Assembly: GCF_900186965.1 (NCBI RefSeq)
Contig: NZ_LT906457.1
Span: forward strand, 1,824,501 to 1,888,500
Length of the DNA: 64,000 nucleotides
Direction: 5' to 3'
Source of the DNA: Legionella spiritensis
Lineage (GTDB): Bacteria > Pseudomonadota > Gammaproteobacteria > Legionellales > Legionellaceae
Shown in pieces: positions 41,647 to 51,053 of this stretch; within the stretch, counting starts at the first letter, position 1; the number at the start of each line of letters is the position of its first letter. The notes under the pieces were generated by a model that saw nothing but the letters and a program-made list of their open reading frames with translations, made no database searches and was not told the origin of the DNA. The position numbers and the translations under genes were made by a program.

Positions 41647-44600
41647 TTATATAGGTCGCGGTAATGAAGGTTTCAAGGATCTATGCGCCCAATAATAAAG
41701 TCCCGGTAACACCAGCAGGGTCAAAAAGGTGGAGGATAAAATACCTCCGATAACCACCGTCGCCAGGGGTCGTTGCACCTCCGCACCTGTTCCGGTGGAC
41801 AGTGCCATAGGAACAAAGCCCAGAGAGGCGACCAACGCAGTCATCAGTACCGGCCTTAGCCTGGCCATTGCCCCTCGTACAATGGCATACATCAGATGAT
41901 TCGTTTTTTTTCCAAGATTGGTGATAAATGTGATCATCACGAGTCCATTCAGGACGGCTATGCCTGAAAGCGCTATAAAGCCGACTCCGGCTGATATGGA
42001 AAGCGGCATATCCCGAAGCCATAATGAAAACACACCGCCGGTCAAGGCCAGCGGTATGCCGCTGAATACGATTAAGGCATCGTATTTATTTTGTAAAACC
42101 ATAAACAACAAAACAAATACTGCCAGCAAGGTCAAGGGCACAATAAACAACAACCGGTTAACGGCAGACTCTAATTGCTCAAATTGCCCGCCATACTCTA
42201 TCCAATAACCGGAGGGCAAGGCAATATTACCCTCAATGCGATTTTTTGCGTCATCAACAAAAGAGCTTAAATCCCGTCCCCGCACATTGGCCGTCACAAA
42301 TATACGGCGCTTGCCGTTTTCACGGCTAATTTGATTCGGCCCGATATTTTCATGCAGGGAAGCCACTTCACTTAAAGGGAGAAAATGATTTATCCCGTCT
42401 CCTTTCGGCGGCAGTTTAATAAAAATTTCAGACAATATCCGTTTGTCCTGACGTTGACTTTCCTTAAGCCTGACGACCAACTCAAAGCGTTTGTCTCCCT
42501 TGTATACCAATCCGGTCACATGACCGCTTGTCCCTGTTTCTATGGCGTTTTGCACATCAGACATATTCAAGCCGTATAACGCGAGTAATCGCCGGTTAAT
42601 CTCTATCGTTATGGTCGGTAATCCCGTGACTTGCTCTATTCGCATATCCTCTGATCCAGGGATCTGGGTTATAACCTGAAACACCTGTTTTGCGATACGC
42701 GATAAATGCGCTATGTCATCCCCGTAAATTTTAATGGCCACGTCCGCACGCACCCCGGAAACAAGTTCGTTAAAACGCATCTGAATAGGTTGCGTGAATT
42801 CATAAGTATTGCCGGGTTCTGCGGCCAGAGCTTTCTTTATTTCACCAATCAGACTGTTTTTTGATTTTGCCGGGGAAGGCCAGTCCGCTCTTGGTTTTAG
42901 AATAACAAAGGTATCTGCGACATTCGGGGGCATGGGATCAGTAGCCACTTCCGACGTACCTATTTTGGAAAACACCTCCGCCACTTCGGGAAATTTATCA
43001 ATAACCTCTTCTACCCGTTTTTGCATAACAACCGACTGCGACAAACTGGTGGAAGGAATACGGATGGCATGCAAGGCAACATCGCCTTCATCAAGTCCGG
43101 GAATAAACTCCCCCCCCATATTAACGGCCAGCAAGACACTGAATACAACCAGACTTATCGAAAATAATGCGACCCAGCGCCGTTTTTTAAAGGAAAAAAT
43201 GAGTAACGGCTTATAGATTTTCCGGAAAAATCGCATAAGGCTGTTAGGACGCTCGGTGATTGGGCCGGATAAAAAAACGGCCGTTGCCGCGGGCACAAAG
43301 GTAAGTGATAGCAGAATAGAGGAAAGCAGCGCCAGAATAACCGTTTGCGCCATAGGTTTAAACATCTTGCCTTCCACACCGGTTAACGTGAGAACTGGAA
43401 TATACACCATGGTTATAATGATTACCCCGAAAAGACTGGGTTTTACGACTTCGACCGCTCCGGCCAAAACCGTTTCCAGACGTTCATGCCGCAGTAATTT
43501 TCGTTTCAACAAGGATTGCCGGTGCGCTAGTTTCTTGACACAATTTTCAACAATGATAATACCCCCGTCTACAATGAGCCCAAAATCCAGTGCGCCCAGA
43601 CTCATCAGATTCGCGCTAATGCCTCGCTCCACCATTCCCGTGACGGTCATAAGCATGGATAAGGGAATAACAAAGGCGGTAATCAAAGCCGCCCTGAAAT
43701 TACCCAAAAACAGAAAGAGTACAATGATAACCAGTAACGCGCCTTCCAACAGGTTATTTTTTACCGTATTAATGGTGGCATCCACCAGATTCATGCGATT
43801 ATATACCGGGACAGCTTTGACCTCTTTTGGCAGTATTTTGTTAATTTCCTTTAACCGATCATGGGTATCCTCGGCCACAATACGGCTGTTTTCTCCCATA
43901 TACATGGCCACCGTACCGATCACCGTTTCATAGCCGTTTGCAAGCCCCGCCCCCTGCCGTAATTCATGGCCAATCATGACTTCAGCAACATCGGAAATAC
44001 GAACGGGAACCCCGTCTCTGGTTACGACAACCACATTTTCTATATCCCGAACTGTTTTTAACTGTCCGGGGGAGCGCATCAGATATTGCTGACCATTCTT
44101 TTCAATGTATCCGGCACCGACATTATCGTTATTTTTCTTCAAGGCCGATTCAATATCATCCAAGGTCAAACCAAACCGTATCAACTGTTTTAAATTGGGA
44201 GACACCTGATATTGTTTGATGTACCCTCCTATGGCATTGACCTCGGCGACCCCGGGCACATTTCTAAGACGTGGCTTGATAAGCCAGTCCTGAATCGTAC
44301 GAAGTTTCAGGGGCGTGTATTTTTGAGGATTGCTGGTGGTTAATTTATACATATAAATTTCACCAAGTCCGGTGGATATTGGCCCCATTAATGGGGTTAC
44401 ATTTTGCGGTATTTTATTTTTTACGGCTCGCAGACGTTCGGAAATTAATTGCCTGGCAAAATAAATATCGGTTCCTTCCTTGAATACCACCGTGACCTGC
44501 GATAGCCCGTAACGGGACAGTGAACGGGTGTAATCGATTTTCGGCAGTCCGCCCATAATGATTTCAATGGGATAGGTAATGCGCTGCTCGACCTCAAGAG

Positions 44601-44772
44601 GGGTATAACCTGGAGCCTCCGTATTGATTTGCACCTGAACATTCGTGATATCAGGTACCGCATCAATAGGCAGGCGGGTAAAGTTATAAACACCTAGACA
44701 GGCAACCGCTATAGTCGCCAGCAGAACCAGCCAGCGCTGATGAACAGAGAACCGCAATATTGCCTTTAGCAT
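41647..44772 (-). CDS. czcA: Heavy-metal RND efflux pump, CzcA/CusA family
   Basis: 1041 residues, full length. RND landmarks are the N-terminal helix and porter domain, then ALDFGLIVDGGIIIVENCV in TM4, the D-F-G-x-x-x-D-G pattern of HME-RND pumps, plus a second half repeating the fold. It exports divalent or monovalent metal ions (Zn, Co, Cd, Cu or Ag) by proton exchange with CzcB and CzcC. It is the last gene of a minus-strand czcCBA operon, 9 nt after czcB. Ion specificity is not determined. Confidence 0.92.
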   Translation of the reverse strand: MLKAILRFSVHQRWLVLLATIAVACLGVYNFTRLPIDAVPDITNVQVQINTEAPGYTPLEVEQRITYPIEIIMGGLPKIDYTRSLSRYGLSQVTVVFKEGTDIYFARQLISERLRAVKNKIPQNVTPLMGPISTGLGEIYMYKLTTSNPQKYTPLKLRTIQDWLIKPRLRNVPGVAEVNAIGGYIKQYQVSPNLKQLIRFGLTLDDIESALKKNNDNVGAGYIEKNGQQYLMRSPGQLKTVRDIENVVVVTRDGVPVRISDVAEVMIGHELRQGAGLANGYETVIGTVAMYMGENSRIVAEDTHDRLKEINKILPKEVKAVPVYNRMNLVDATINTVKNNLLEGALLVIIVLFLFLGNFRAALITAFVIPLSMLMTVTGMVERGISANLMSLGALDFGLIVDGGIIIVENCVKKLAHRQSLLKRKLLRHERLETVLAGAVEVVKPSLFGVIIITMVYIPVLTLTGVEGKMFKPMAQTVILALLSSILLSLTFVPAATAVFLSGPITERPNSLMRFFRKIYKPLLIFSFKKRRWVALFSISLVVFSVLLAVNMGGEFIPGLDEGDVALHAIRIPSTSLSQSVVMQKRVEEVIDKFPEVAEVFSKIGTSEVATDPMPPNVADTFVILKPRADWPSPAKSKNSLIGEIKKALAAEPGNTYEFTQPIQMRFNELVSGVRADVAIKIYGDDIAHLSRIAKQVFQVITQIPGSEDMRIEQVTGLPTITIEINRRLLALYGLNMSDVQNAIETGTSGHVTGLVYKGDKRFELVVRLKESQRQDKRILSEIFIKLPPKGDGINHFLPLSEVASLHENIGPNQISRENGKRRIFVTANVRGRDLSSFVDDAKNRIEGNIALPSGYWIEYGGQFEQLESAVNRLLFIVPLTLLAVFVLLFMVLQNKYDALIVFSGIPLALTGGVFSLWLRDMPLSISAGVGFIALSGIAVLNGLVMITFITNLGKKTNHLMYAIVRGAMARLRPVLMTALVASLGFVPMALSTGTGAEVQRPLATVVIGGILSSTFLTLLVLPGLYYWAHRSLKPSLPRPI

Positions 44773-44781
44773 AAGCTCCCT

Positions 44782-45690
44782 CTAATGGTCGTCTCCCACG
44801 CTTTCCTTTTCCATTTCCGCCTTCAGTATGAAGCTGTTTTGGACAACATAATCCTGGCCGGCCTTTATCCCCTGCAAGACTTCTATATAATCGCGGCCCT
44901 CTATCCCAAACTGGCAGGCTCTCGGCACAAAACCTCCTGCCGTTTTTATAAAAACAACCTTTTTACCGCCTAGCGTCTGCACTGCGGTTTTCCTGACCGC
45001 CACGGGTACTGTTTTACTGGCGACCACCACACGCGCATCAACGTATAAACCCGGGATCCAGATCAGTTTATCAATATCATTGGGTAAAGTCGCGCGAGCC
45101 AGCATGGTTTGGTTATGCTCGACACCTAGTGGTGAAACATAATCAATAACAGTAGCCATCTTTTTTTCAGGTACTTTTTCATTGTAAATAATTATTTTCT
45201 GTCCTTTTTTAATCAGATCCACGTTTTTACGATAAATAAACAAATGAACCCAGACAAAAGACAAATTCGCTAACTGATAAACGGGACTACCCGTTTTTAC
45301 AAACTCCCCCACATTCGCTTCCTTCTTAATGATATAACCGGAAAAAGGGGCATGGATTGCATACGTTTGCAGCGTCTGATTGCTTTCAATCTCAGCCAGC
45401 AATTCGCCTTTTTTAACCTTATCGCCAAGAAATTTGGTGAGTTTTTTAATAATCCCGCTATACCTGGGATAGATAAAGATGGTCTTGTTCGCATCGGGCA
45501 CAATTTTACCAAGAACATCCCTGGTCATTTGAATTTCCTGTTTCCCGGCTTGCTCCGTTTTGATGTTATATTTTTTTATAGTCTTCGCGCTTAAAATAAG
45601 GACATGGTTTTCATGATGGTTTCCTTCGACGCCCAAAACCGTACAGGGGAGCAGGATAACTAATAGTAGACACAGCCTTGTTTGCCACAT
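44782..45690 (-). CDS. czcB: RND periplasmic adaptor, CzcB-like
   Basis: 302 residues from ATG 45690, placed 6 nt after AGGA; ATG 45696 is next to the ribosome site and unlikely. A signal peptide (about 1-20) is followed by a short His-containing stretch, then lipoyl/barrel-sandwich halves (TFIYPRYSGIIKKL, IHAPFSGYIIKKEANVGEFV) and a beta-barrel domain. It is short for the family (often about 400) because the N-terminal and hairpin regions are reduced. It links CzcA to CzcC. Operon spacing is tight on both sides. Confidence 0.88.
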   Translation of the reverse strand: MWQTRLCLLLVILLPCTVLGVEGNHHENHVLILSAKTIKKYNIKTEQAGKQEIQMTRDVLGKIVPDANKTIFIYPRYSGIIKKLTKFLGDKVKKGELLAEIESNQTLQTYAIHAPFSGYIIKKEANVGEFVKTGSPVYQLANLSFVWVHLFIYRKNVDLIKKGQKIIIYNEKVPEKKMATVIDYVSPLGVEHNQTMLARATLPNDIDKLIWIPGLYVDARVVVASKTVPVAVRKTAVQTLGGKKVVFIKTAGGFVPRACQFGIEGRDYIEVLQGIKAGQDYVVQNSFILKAEMEKESVGDDH

Positions 45691-45706
45691 AATCATTCCT
45701 TTTTCA

Positions 45707-46936
45707 CTATTCTTTTCGCAAATAGCCCGTAATCCGGATCATCGCCTTATCAAGCCTTGCGTGAGAACTTTGATAATGTCTTTCCTCTTCAAACAACACA
45801 CGCATCGCATTGGACAAATCGATATAGGTATACAATCCCTGTTGATAGCCTTTCTGGGCGAGAGCAGCCGCTTTTTTCGCCAAGGGCAGTAATTCTTTTT
45901 TAACCCGCTGTGATTCTTCCAGATTTTGACGCATATCAAGAAAGGATGCGGTGAGCTTTTGCCTTAACTCAAGCTGCAAGGCTCTTAACTCTTGCAGGGT
46001 TTGAGTATATTGTGCTTCAGACGACAGTATTTTTCCCTGATTGCGATCAAACACGGGCAAGGAAGACGAGGTGGCGATAACCAGAGCGTTTTCATTATCG
46101 TCCGCAAAATGCCTGCCACCCAACTGGAACTGTAAAGTCGGCCAGACGTCTTTTTTAACAGCCGTAATGGCTGCCCGTTTTGCGCTTAACTGCGCTTTTT
46201 TTTCGGCAACAAACACATTGTTCCCTATGGAGTCGGTTATCTCCGTCCAGGACATTCCATAATGAGGCAGTCCTTTATCTTCCAGTATTTTGCCATCGGC
46301 ATGACCCTTGCCAATCAACCGCTCCAGAAAAGCTTTCTTTTTTTTAATCGCCCTGCACGCCCTGCTTTGCTGAATTCGGGCTTCTCCCAGCGCGATTTGC
46401 GCGAGTTTCAAATCAAGTTCCGCGCTGGCGCCCGCGTTTTTTCTTCGGGTAATATCCTCTACGATATTCTCATTCAGGCGAGTCAATTTCTTTGTCACAC
46501 GATGCCATTTGTCCGCATATAGCACATCAATATAAGCCTCTCCAACCGCTATATAAAGTTCCGCTTTTTTTCGCTGTATCGATATGATCATGGCCTGGTA
46601 TTGAGCATAACTGGCCTGCCGGAGGGTATGCCATTTTCCCCCCAAAGGTATCGGCTGGGTAACGGATAGTGTCGTTTCCGCCGACTCAAACCCTTTGAAA
46701 GACCCCGAGCCGCCGATATTCTCCCCTTCTAACCGGATGGAAGGATTTAAAAACTGGCTATTCTGGACAAATCGGCCTTTTATGTCATTCGCCTTTTGAA
46801 TTTGAGCCTGTAACTCCGGGTTGTTTTGAAACGCCCAATCCAGAGCCCGGGCAAAACGCAAGGTGTTTTCGGCATGCACGCCCTGCGTCATGACAAAAAA
46901 TAAAACAACACTTATCCACCAATAGAGTCGGATCAT
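45707..46936 (-). CDS. czcC: Outer-membrane factor, TolC/CzcC family
   Basis: 409 residues, signal peptide of about 22 (VHA). Two OEP repeats are present, each made of long coiled helices and strand pairs; ALDWAFQNNPELQAQ and the GYQQGLYTYIDLSNAM motif are typical. It forms the trimeric exit duct for the Czc pump. First gene of the czcCBA operon. The 160-bp gap upstream holds no clear metal-regulator operator. Confidence 0.9.
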   Translation of the reverse strand: MIRLYWWISVVLFFVMTQGVHAENTLRFARALDWAFQNNPELQAQIQKANDIKGRFVQNSQFLNPSIRLEGENIGGSGSFKGFESAETTLSVTQPIPLGGKWHTLRQASYAQYQAMIISIQRKKAELYIAVGEAYIDVLYADKWHRVTKKLTRLNENIVEDITRRKNAGASAELDLKLAQIALGEARIQQSRACRAIKKKKAFLERLIGKGHADGKILEDKGLPHYGMSWTEITDSIGNNVFVAEKKAQLSAKRAAITAVKKDVWPTLQFQLGGRHFADDNENALVIATSSSLPVFDRNQGKILSSEAQYTQTLQELRALQLELRQKLTASFLDMRQNLEESQRVKKELLPLAKKAAALAQKGYQQGLYTYIDLSNAMRVLFEEERHYQSSHARLDKAMIRITGYLRKE

Positions 46937-47096
46937 TCCTGGCCTTATCCGGAGCGTTTCTTATCTGTCGATATTCATATTGGAATGGTAACCCTGTCCA
47001 ACCATCAACGTCTGATACCATCTTTAACTTAAAACAAATGAAATTAAAAGTCATTGAATTAAAATAACAATCAAGTCAGACTGCGGGAAACCGTGT

Positions 47097-47651
47097 CTAA
47101 TGCGTGCCCGGCAAACCATTATCCGGATGATTGAAGCATTTAAGCAGTGTATTGGCCGCCATCTCTCCCATGACCTCTTGCGGACTGAAATCCATGGATG
47201 CCGCAAATCCAAGTTCTTCTTCCGCCCCCGTCCATTTGACCTCGCCCTTTAATATGGGTTCAACGCGCCTAATCATGGCCTGCATGGCCACGGCATCTAT
47301 AGACATAAAACGTTGTGTCTGGCTTTTGTGCATTTCGGTCAAGGTTGCATGCAGTGCGTACTTTAACAGATACAACGCATGGTTCACGGATTGAATCGCA
47401 GGATCAGGTCGAACGGGATGTGTCGCGTTATAAAGGTGGGTAAACCGGTAATCATGGGGTGAAAAATCAGGGTTTATCGTATCCGACTGGTCGGGCGTCA
47501 GACACTCACAACGGAAAAATAATAAAACGCTGTGAATAGCACCTGTCCGGGTTATTTTGAAACACCCCTGAAAAACAAAAGGTCGCTCCCATACGGCAAC
47601 GAGCACCAGTGTTTCAATAGTAATATTGGTAAACGTTTTATTTTCAGACAT
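47097..47651 (-). CDS. Uncharacterised protein
   Basis: 184 residues from ATG 47651; ribosome site weak, and a TTG at 47672 would add seven. The opening strands (NKTFTNITIETLVLVAVWERPFVF) suggest a beta domain; the C-terminal half is helical. The C-terminus is not Glu-rich in the last 20 residues. I see no known motif. It lies 90 nt downstream of the next orphan on the same strand; both are away from any recognised operon. Confidence 0.5.
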   Translation of the reverse strand: MSENKTFTNITIETLVLVAVWERPFVFQGCFKITRTGAIHSVLLFFRCECLTPDQSDTINPDFSPHDYRFTHLYNATHPVRPDPAIQSVNHALYLLKYALHATLTEMHKSQTQRFMSIDAVAMQAMIRRVEPILKGEVKWTGAEEELGFAASMDFSPQEVMGEMAANTLLKCFNHPDNGLPGTH

Positions 47652-47740
47652 GGTCGTTAAGCTAGCAAGCAAGAAAAACCGGCTTGTCCTGATCCTGATT
47701 TACATACACTACGCACTGCCGCAATCTCTGGAATCTGACA

Positions 47741-48535
47741 TCACTTGCGTATCCCTGATTCCGTGTATGCGCCATCTGATGATAATACCTCCCCTGTTCG
47801 ACCGCTTTCCTGCGGTTCAGCGCCATTTTTCCGGAAAAATCCGTCTCGACTTGTGCTGATAATATCATGATCTTTTTTATCGTGAATGGTTACTTGCAAG
47901 GTATCACCGAAATCGTTGTTGAATTCCGATGAATTGACGTAATCAGACAACATTCCCTGAAACGTATCCAGTGCGGTTACAAGCTCTACGGCATTCCATT
48001 TTACGGCATGCTGATTGTAGGGAGAGGCTTCGGATTTTGCAATGAGATCAAACATCAGCCCGGCTTCAGGCCCACGAAGACGTACACCCGGAATGTACTC
48101 GTGATTCGGGTTTCCCCTGCCAAACATATGCAAATGGAGCATGCCGGGCTCCTCTTCCGTTCCAATCATGGTTATGCCCGTAGTCTTATCAAACGTATGG
48201 GCATTATTACCAAGAAGGGATGTCTGCGGGATTAAATCCTGCTTTTTATAAATCTGCATCATCATGGATGCCACTTCGTTTAACCCTTTTTCCTCAACCG
48301 CCGTATACGGCCGATTAAGCGCGGAAGCAAGCGACTCGCCCTCTTTGTTCAGATAACGAATGATAGTGCGATATCCCCGGCAATCGCCAGGGTTAAGAAT
48401 AATGGAGTAATGATACAAATCGCCCGAACGACTGCGGTAAGCCACGTTAGCAATCGACGTACCCGCACGCCTGTAGGCAATGGCCCAATGTTCATCCGTG
48501 TACTGATGATTGACATATTCTATTTTGCTTTTCAT
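47741..48535 (-). CDS. Uncharacterised protein with HIT-like His motif, possible effector
   Basis: 264 residues from ATG 48535, which has GAGG 5 nt upstream; ATG 48568 is less likely. The middle shows MLHLHMFGRGNPNHEYIPGV, a His-x-His arrangement reminiscent of HIT-type or other metal/nucleotide sites, but the remainder does not fit a HIT protein. The C-terminus is Ser/Gly/Glu-rich. I recognise no family. It is alone on the minus strand with the orphan downstream. Its position in an orphan-rich region makes effector function conceivable. Confidence 0.5.
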   Translation of the reverse strand: MKSKIEYVNHQYTDEHWAIAYRRAGTSIANVAYRSRSGDLYHYSIILNPGDCRGYRTIIRYLNKEGESLASALNRPYTAVEEKGLNEVASMMMQIYKKQDLIPQTSLLGNNAHTFDKTTGITMIGTEEEPGMLHLHMFGRGNPNHEYIPGVRLRGPEAGLMFDLIAKSEASPYNQHAVKWNAVELVTALDTFQGMLSDYVNSSEFNNDFGDTLQVTIHDKKDHDIISTSRDGFFRKNGAEPQESGRTGEVLSSDGAYTESGIRK

Positions 48536-48758
48536 GACCACCTCATCGTTTGGAATCAATTCACGCACTTTTTACTATTTTACATTATATCAAAATGACT
48601 TAATTAACGACACTTGTTTAATTTTTAAATCATCTTGCTCCAGGGGTGTTTTTAAAGTTTCGTTGCTGATTAACCGGTCTTGAATAACAGCTGTTTATCA
48701 TCTAGCCTTTATTGTATGGATGAAATGACGTCATACTCCGGATGATTAAGGAATCAAA

Positions 48759-49118
48759 ATGACCTACGTAGACGGATTTGTTATACCCATTCCCCAAGAC
48801 AAATTACCGCAATACCGAAGTATGGCTGAAGCTGCTGGCAAGATATGGATGGAGCATGGCGCCCTGGCGTTCAGGGAGTGTGTGGCGGAGGATACGACGG
48901 CCCATGAAATGATTGCTTTTCCCAAACTGGCTCACGCGAAAGACGATGAAACCGTCCTTTTCTCCTATATCGTTTTCAAATCCCGGCAACACCGCGATGA
49001 GGTCAATAAAAAAGTGATGGACGATCCGCGCATAAAGGAAAATTGCGGCCAACATGGTTCCTGGTTCGATTGCAAACGTATGGCCTATGGCGGCTTTGAC
49101 GTATTGGTCGATATGTAA
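48759..49118 (+). CDS. DUF1428 family protein (YbaA-like)
   Basis: 119 residues; AAGGA precedes the ATG. The opening MTYVDGFVIPIPQDKLPQYR and the later YIVFKSRQHRDEVNKKVM-DDPR pattern are diagnostic for DUF1428, a small alpha/beta ferredoxin-like fold. Function is unknown. It lies 30 nt before the pyruvate decarboxylase gene and may share its transcript. Confidence 0.88.
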   Translation: MTYVDGFVIPIPQDKLPQYRSMAEAAGKIWMEHGALAFRECVAEDTTAHEMIAFPKLAHAKDDETVLFSYIVFKSRQHRDEVNKKVMDDPRIKENCGQHGSWFDCKRMAYGGFDVLVDM

Positions 49119-49148
49119 GAATTATATTTATAAAGAGAAGGATTTCTT

Positions 49149-50828
49149 ATGACAACGATCGGCACCTACCTTGCAAAACGCCTCCAGGAATTAGGGGTGG
49201 ATGATTATTTTGCCATACCCGGCGACTATAATCTGGGACTGCTTGATGAGTTTTTAAAAAACAAAAATCTCAAGATGATCAATTGCTGCAACGAACTCAA
49301 CGCGGGCTATGCCGCCGATGGCTACGCCCGGGTCAAAGGCGTGGCGGCTTTAGTGGTTACTTACAGTGTGGGTGGATTAAGCGCCGTCAACGCGGTGGCA
49401 GGCGCTTACGCCGAAAATCTGCCGGTCATCGTTATTTCCGGCGGCCCCAACACCAACTCCGTTCAGGATGCGGAAATTTTACACCATACGCTGGCCACTG
49501 AAAATTACAGTTATGTCCGTGAAATCTTTGCCAAAATCACGGCACACGCCATTTTCATCCACAGGGCAAGCGACGCGCCCATGCAAATTGATAGCGCCAT
49601 TGCCATCGCGCTCGAAAAGAAAAAACCCGTTTATATCGAAATTGCCTGTAACATTGCCGGCGATGAAGTGTCTCCACCGACCCGGCGTGCTCTGAATGTC
49701 AAACGCCTAAGTGACACCTCGTCCCTCAAGGCCGCGGTTGAAGAGACGGCGGCGTGTTTAAATAAAGCCGTCAAACCGGTCATTGTCGCCGGCAGTAAAT
49801 CACGTCATTGCGAAGCGACAGAAATGATTGAGGTACTCAGCGAATCCTGCGGTTACGCCCTGGCAGCGATGCCGGATGCCAAAGGATTCGTGTCTGAACA
49901 ACACCCCAACTATATCGGCATCTATTGGGGCCCGGTCAGCTCGCCGGGATGTGCTGAAATTGTCGAGTCCAGTGATTTGTATTTCTTCGTCGGCCCCAAT
50001 TTCAACGATTACACCACCGTCGGACATATGAGTAATATTCAACCAAAAAAACTGATTGTCATTGCCGACGGCAGCGTGTCCGTGGCCGGTAAAGTCTATA
50101 CCGAAGTATATATGAATGAGTTTCTGCAGGGCTTGAAGGAAAAATTGAATGTCAACGACGCCTCGTACAAAGCCTACCGCCGCATTGCCGGCTCCGCGCC
50201 GTTGTATGAAGAACCCGCTGATCTGAATGACCCGCTCACCACCCGCTTTCTGTTTGGCCAAATCCAGAAGATGTTAAGTGATCAATATGGGGTGTTGGCC
50301 GAAACCGGTGATTCCTGGTTTAACGGCATGCGCCTGAATCTGCCCAAAGACTGCCCATTCGAAATTCAGATGCAATACGGGTCAATCGGTTGGTCAGTCG
50401 GTGCGTTGCTCGGAATGCAAACAGCCCTTCATAATAAAAAACGGGTTATCGGGCTGATTGGCGACGGTTCATTTCAAATGAGCGCCCAGGAAATTTCAAC
50501 GCTTATTCGCTACGGATTCAAACCCATTATTTTCCTGATGAATAACGCGGCCTATACCATTGAAGTACAGATTCATGACGGCCCCTATAACGTCATCAAC
50601 AACTGGCATTATTCCAAACTGATTGAGGTGTTTAACGGTGAGAAGGGTACGGCAAAAGCGTTTCGGGCACCTACCCATCAGGCACTTCTCGATGCCATCA
50701 GGGAGGCTGTGCAATCCGATACCCTCTGTTTTATTGAGGTTATTCTGGATAAGGACGATTGCAATAAAAATCTGCTTGAATGGGGAGCACGTGTTGCCGC
50801 CTATAATAGCAGGCCGCCACGAGCCTAG
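49149..50828 (+). CDS. pdc: Pyruvate decarboxylase (ThDP-dependent), Zymomonas type
   Basis: 559 residues with AAGGA upstream. It tracks Zymomonas mobilis PDC along its length: Glu49 in CCNELN, the His pair 112-113 in ILHHTLA (Zymomonas Glu50 and His113-His114), the ThDP motif GDGSFQMSAQE, and TIEVQIHDGPYN containing the catalytic Glu. PDC makes acetaldehyde and CO2 from pyruvate; bacterial examples are rare and indolepyruvate decarboxylase is the close alternative. No adhB is adjacent. The TAG stop coincides with a repeat element edge and the C-terminus is about four residues shorter than in Zymomonas. Confidence 0.85.
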   Translation: MTTIGTYLAKRLQELGVDDYFAIPGDYNLGLLDEFLKNKNLKMINCCNELNAGYAADGYARVKGVAALVVTYSVGGLSAVNAVAGAYAENLPVIVISGGPNTNSVQDAEILHHTLATENYSYVREIFAKITAHAIFIHRASDAPMQIDSAIAIALEKKKPVYIEIACNIAGDEVSPPTRRALNVKRLSDTSSLKAAVEETAACLNKAVKPVIVAGSKSRHCEATEMIEVLSESCGYALAAMPDAKGFVSEQHPNYIGIYWGPVSSPGCAEIVESSDLYFFVGPNFNDYTTVGHMSNIQPKKLIVIADGSVSVAGKVYTEVYMNEFLQGLKEKLNVNDASYKAYRRIAGSAPLYEEPADLNDPLTTRFLFGQIQKMLSDQYGVLAETGDSWFNGMRLNLPKDCPFEIQMQYGSIGWSVGALLGMQTALHNKKRVIGLIGDGSFQMSAQEISTLIRYGFKPIIFLMNNAAYTIEVQIHDGPYNVINNWHYSKLIEVFNGEKGTAKAFRAPTHQALLDAIREAVQSDTLCFIEVILDKDDCNKNLLEWGARVAAYNSRPPRA

Positions 50829-51021
50829 CACCTCATCCATTTCGTTTTGACCGGTGGTGATATACAAATTGTTCTAGAATTATCTACGTGCCGCGACTTG
50901 TTCGCGGCATCCAGGCTTGCGTAGTTCGGAACTTTGAACCACTGGTTCCCGCGAATACATCGCGGGACGTAGACGTTTTTCAAGAATTAAAATCATGTAA
51001 AACGAAATGGAAACAGTACCA
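50826..51021. repeat. Element family A, diverged 196-bp copy
   Basis: Ends read TAGCACCTCATCCATTTCG on the left and AACGAAATGGAAACAGTAC on the right. Two internal hairpins use different sequence from the other copies (CCGCGA/TCGCGG and CCCGCGA/TCGCGGG). The first three bases are the stop codon of the pyruvate decarboxylase gene. No coding content. Confidence 0.7.
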
Positions 51022-51053
51022 GGCTCTGAGCCAGGGTTATGCGATAACATAGA

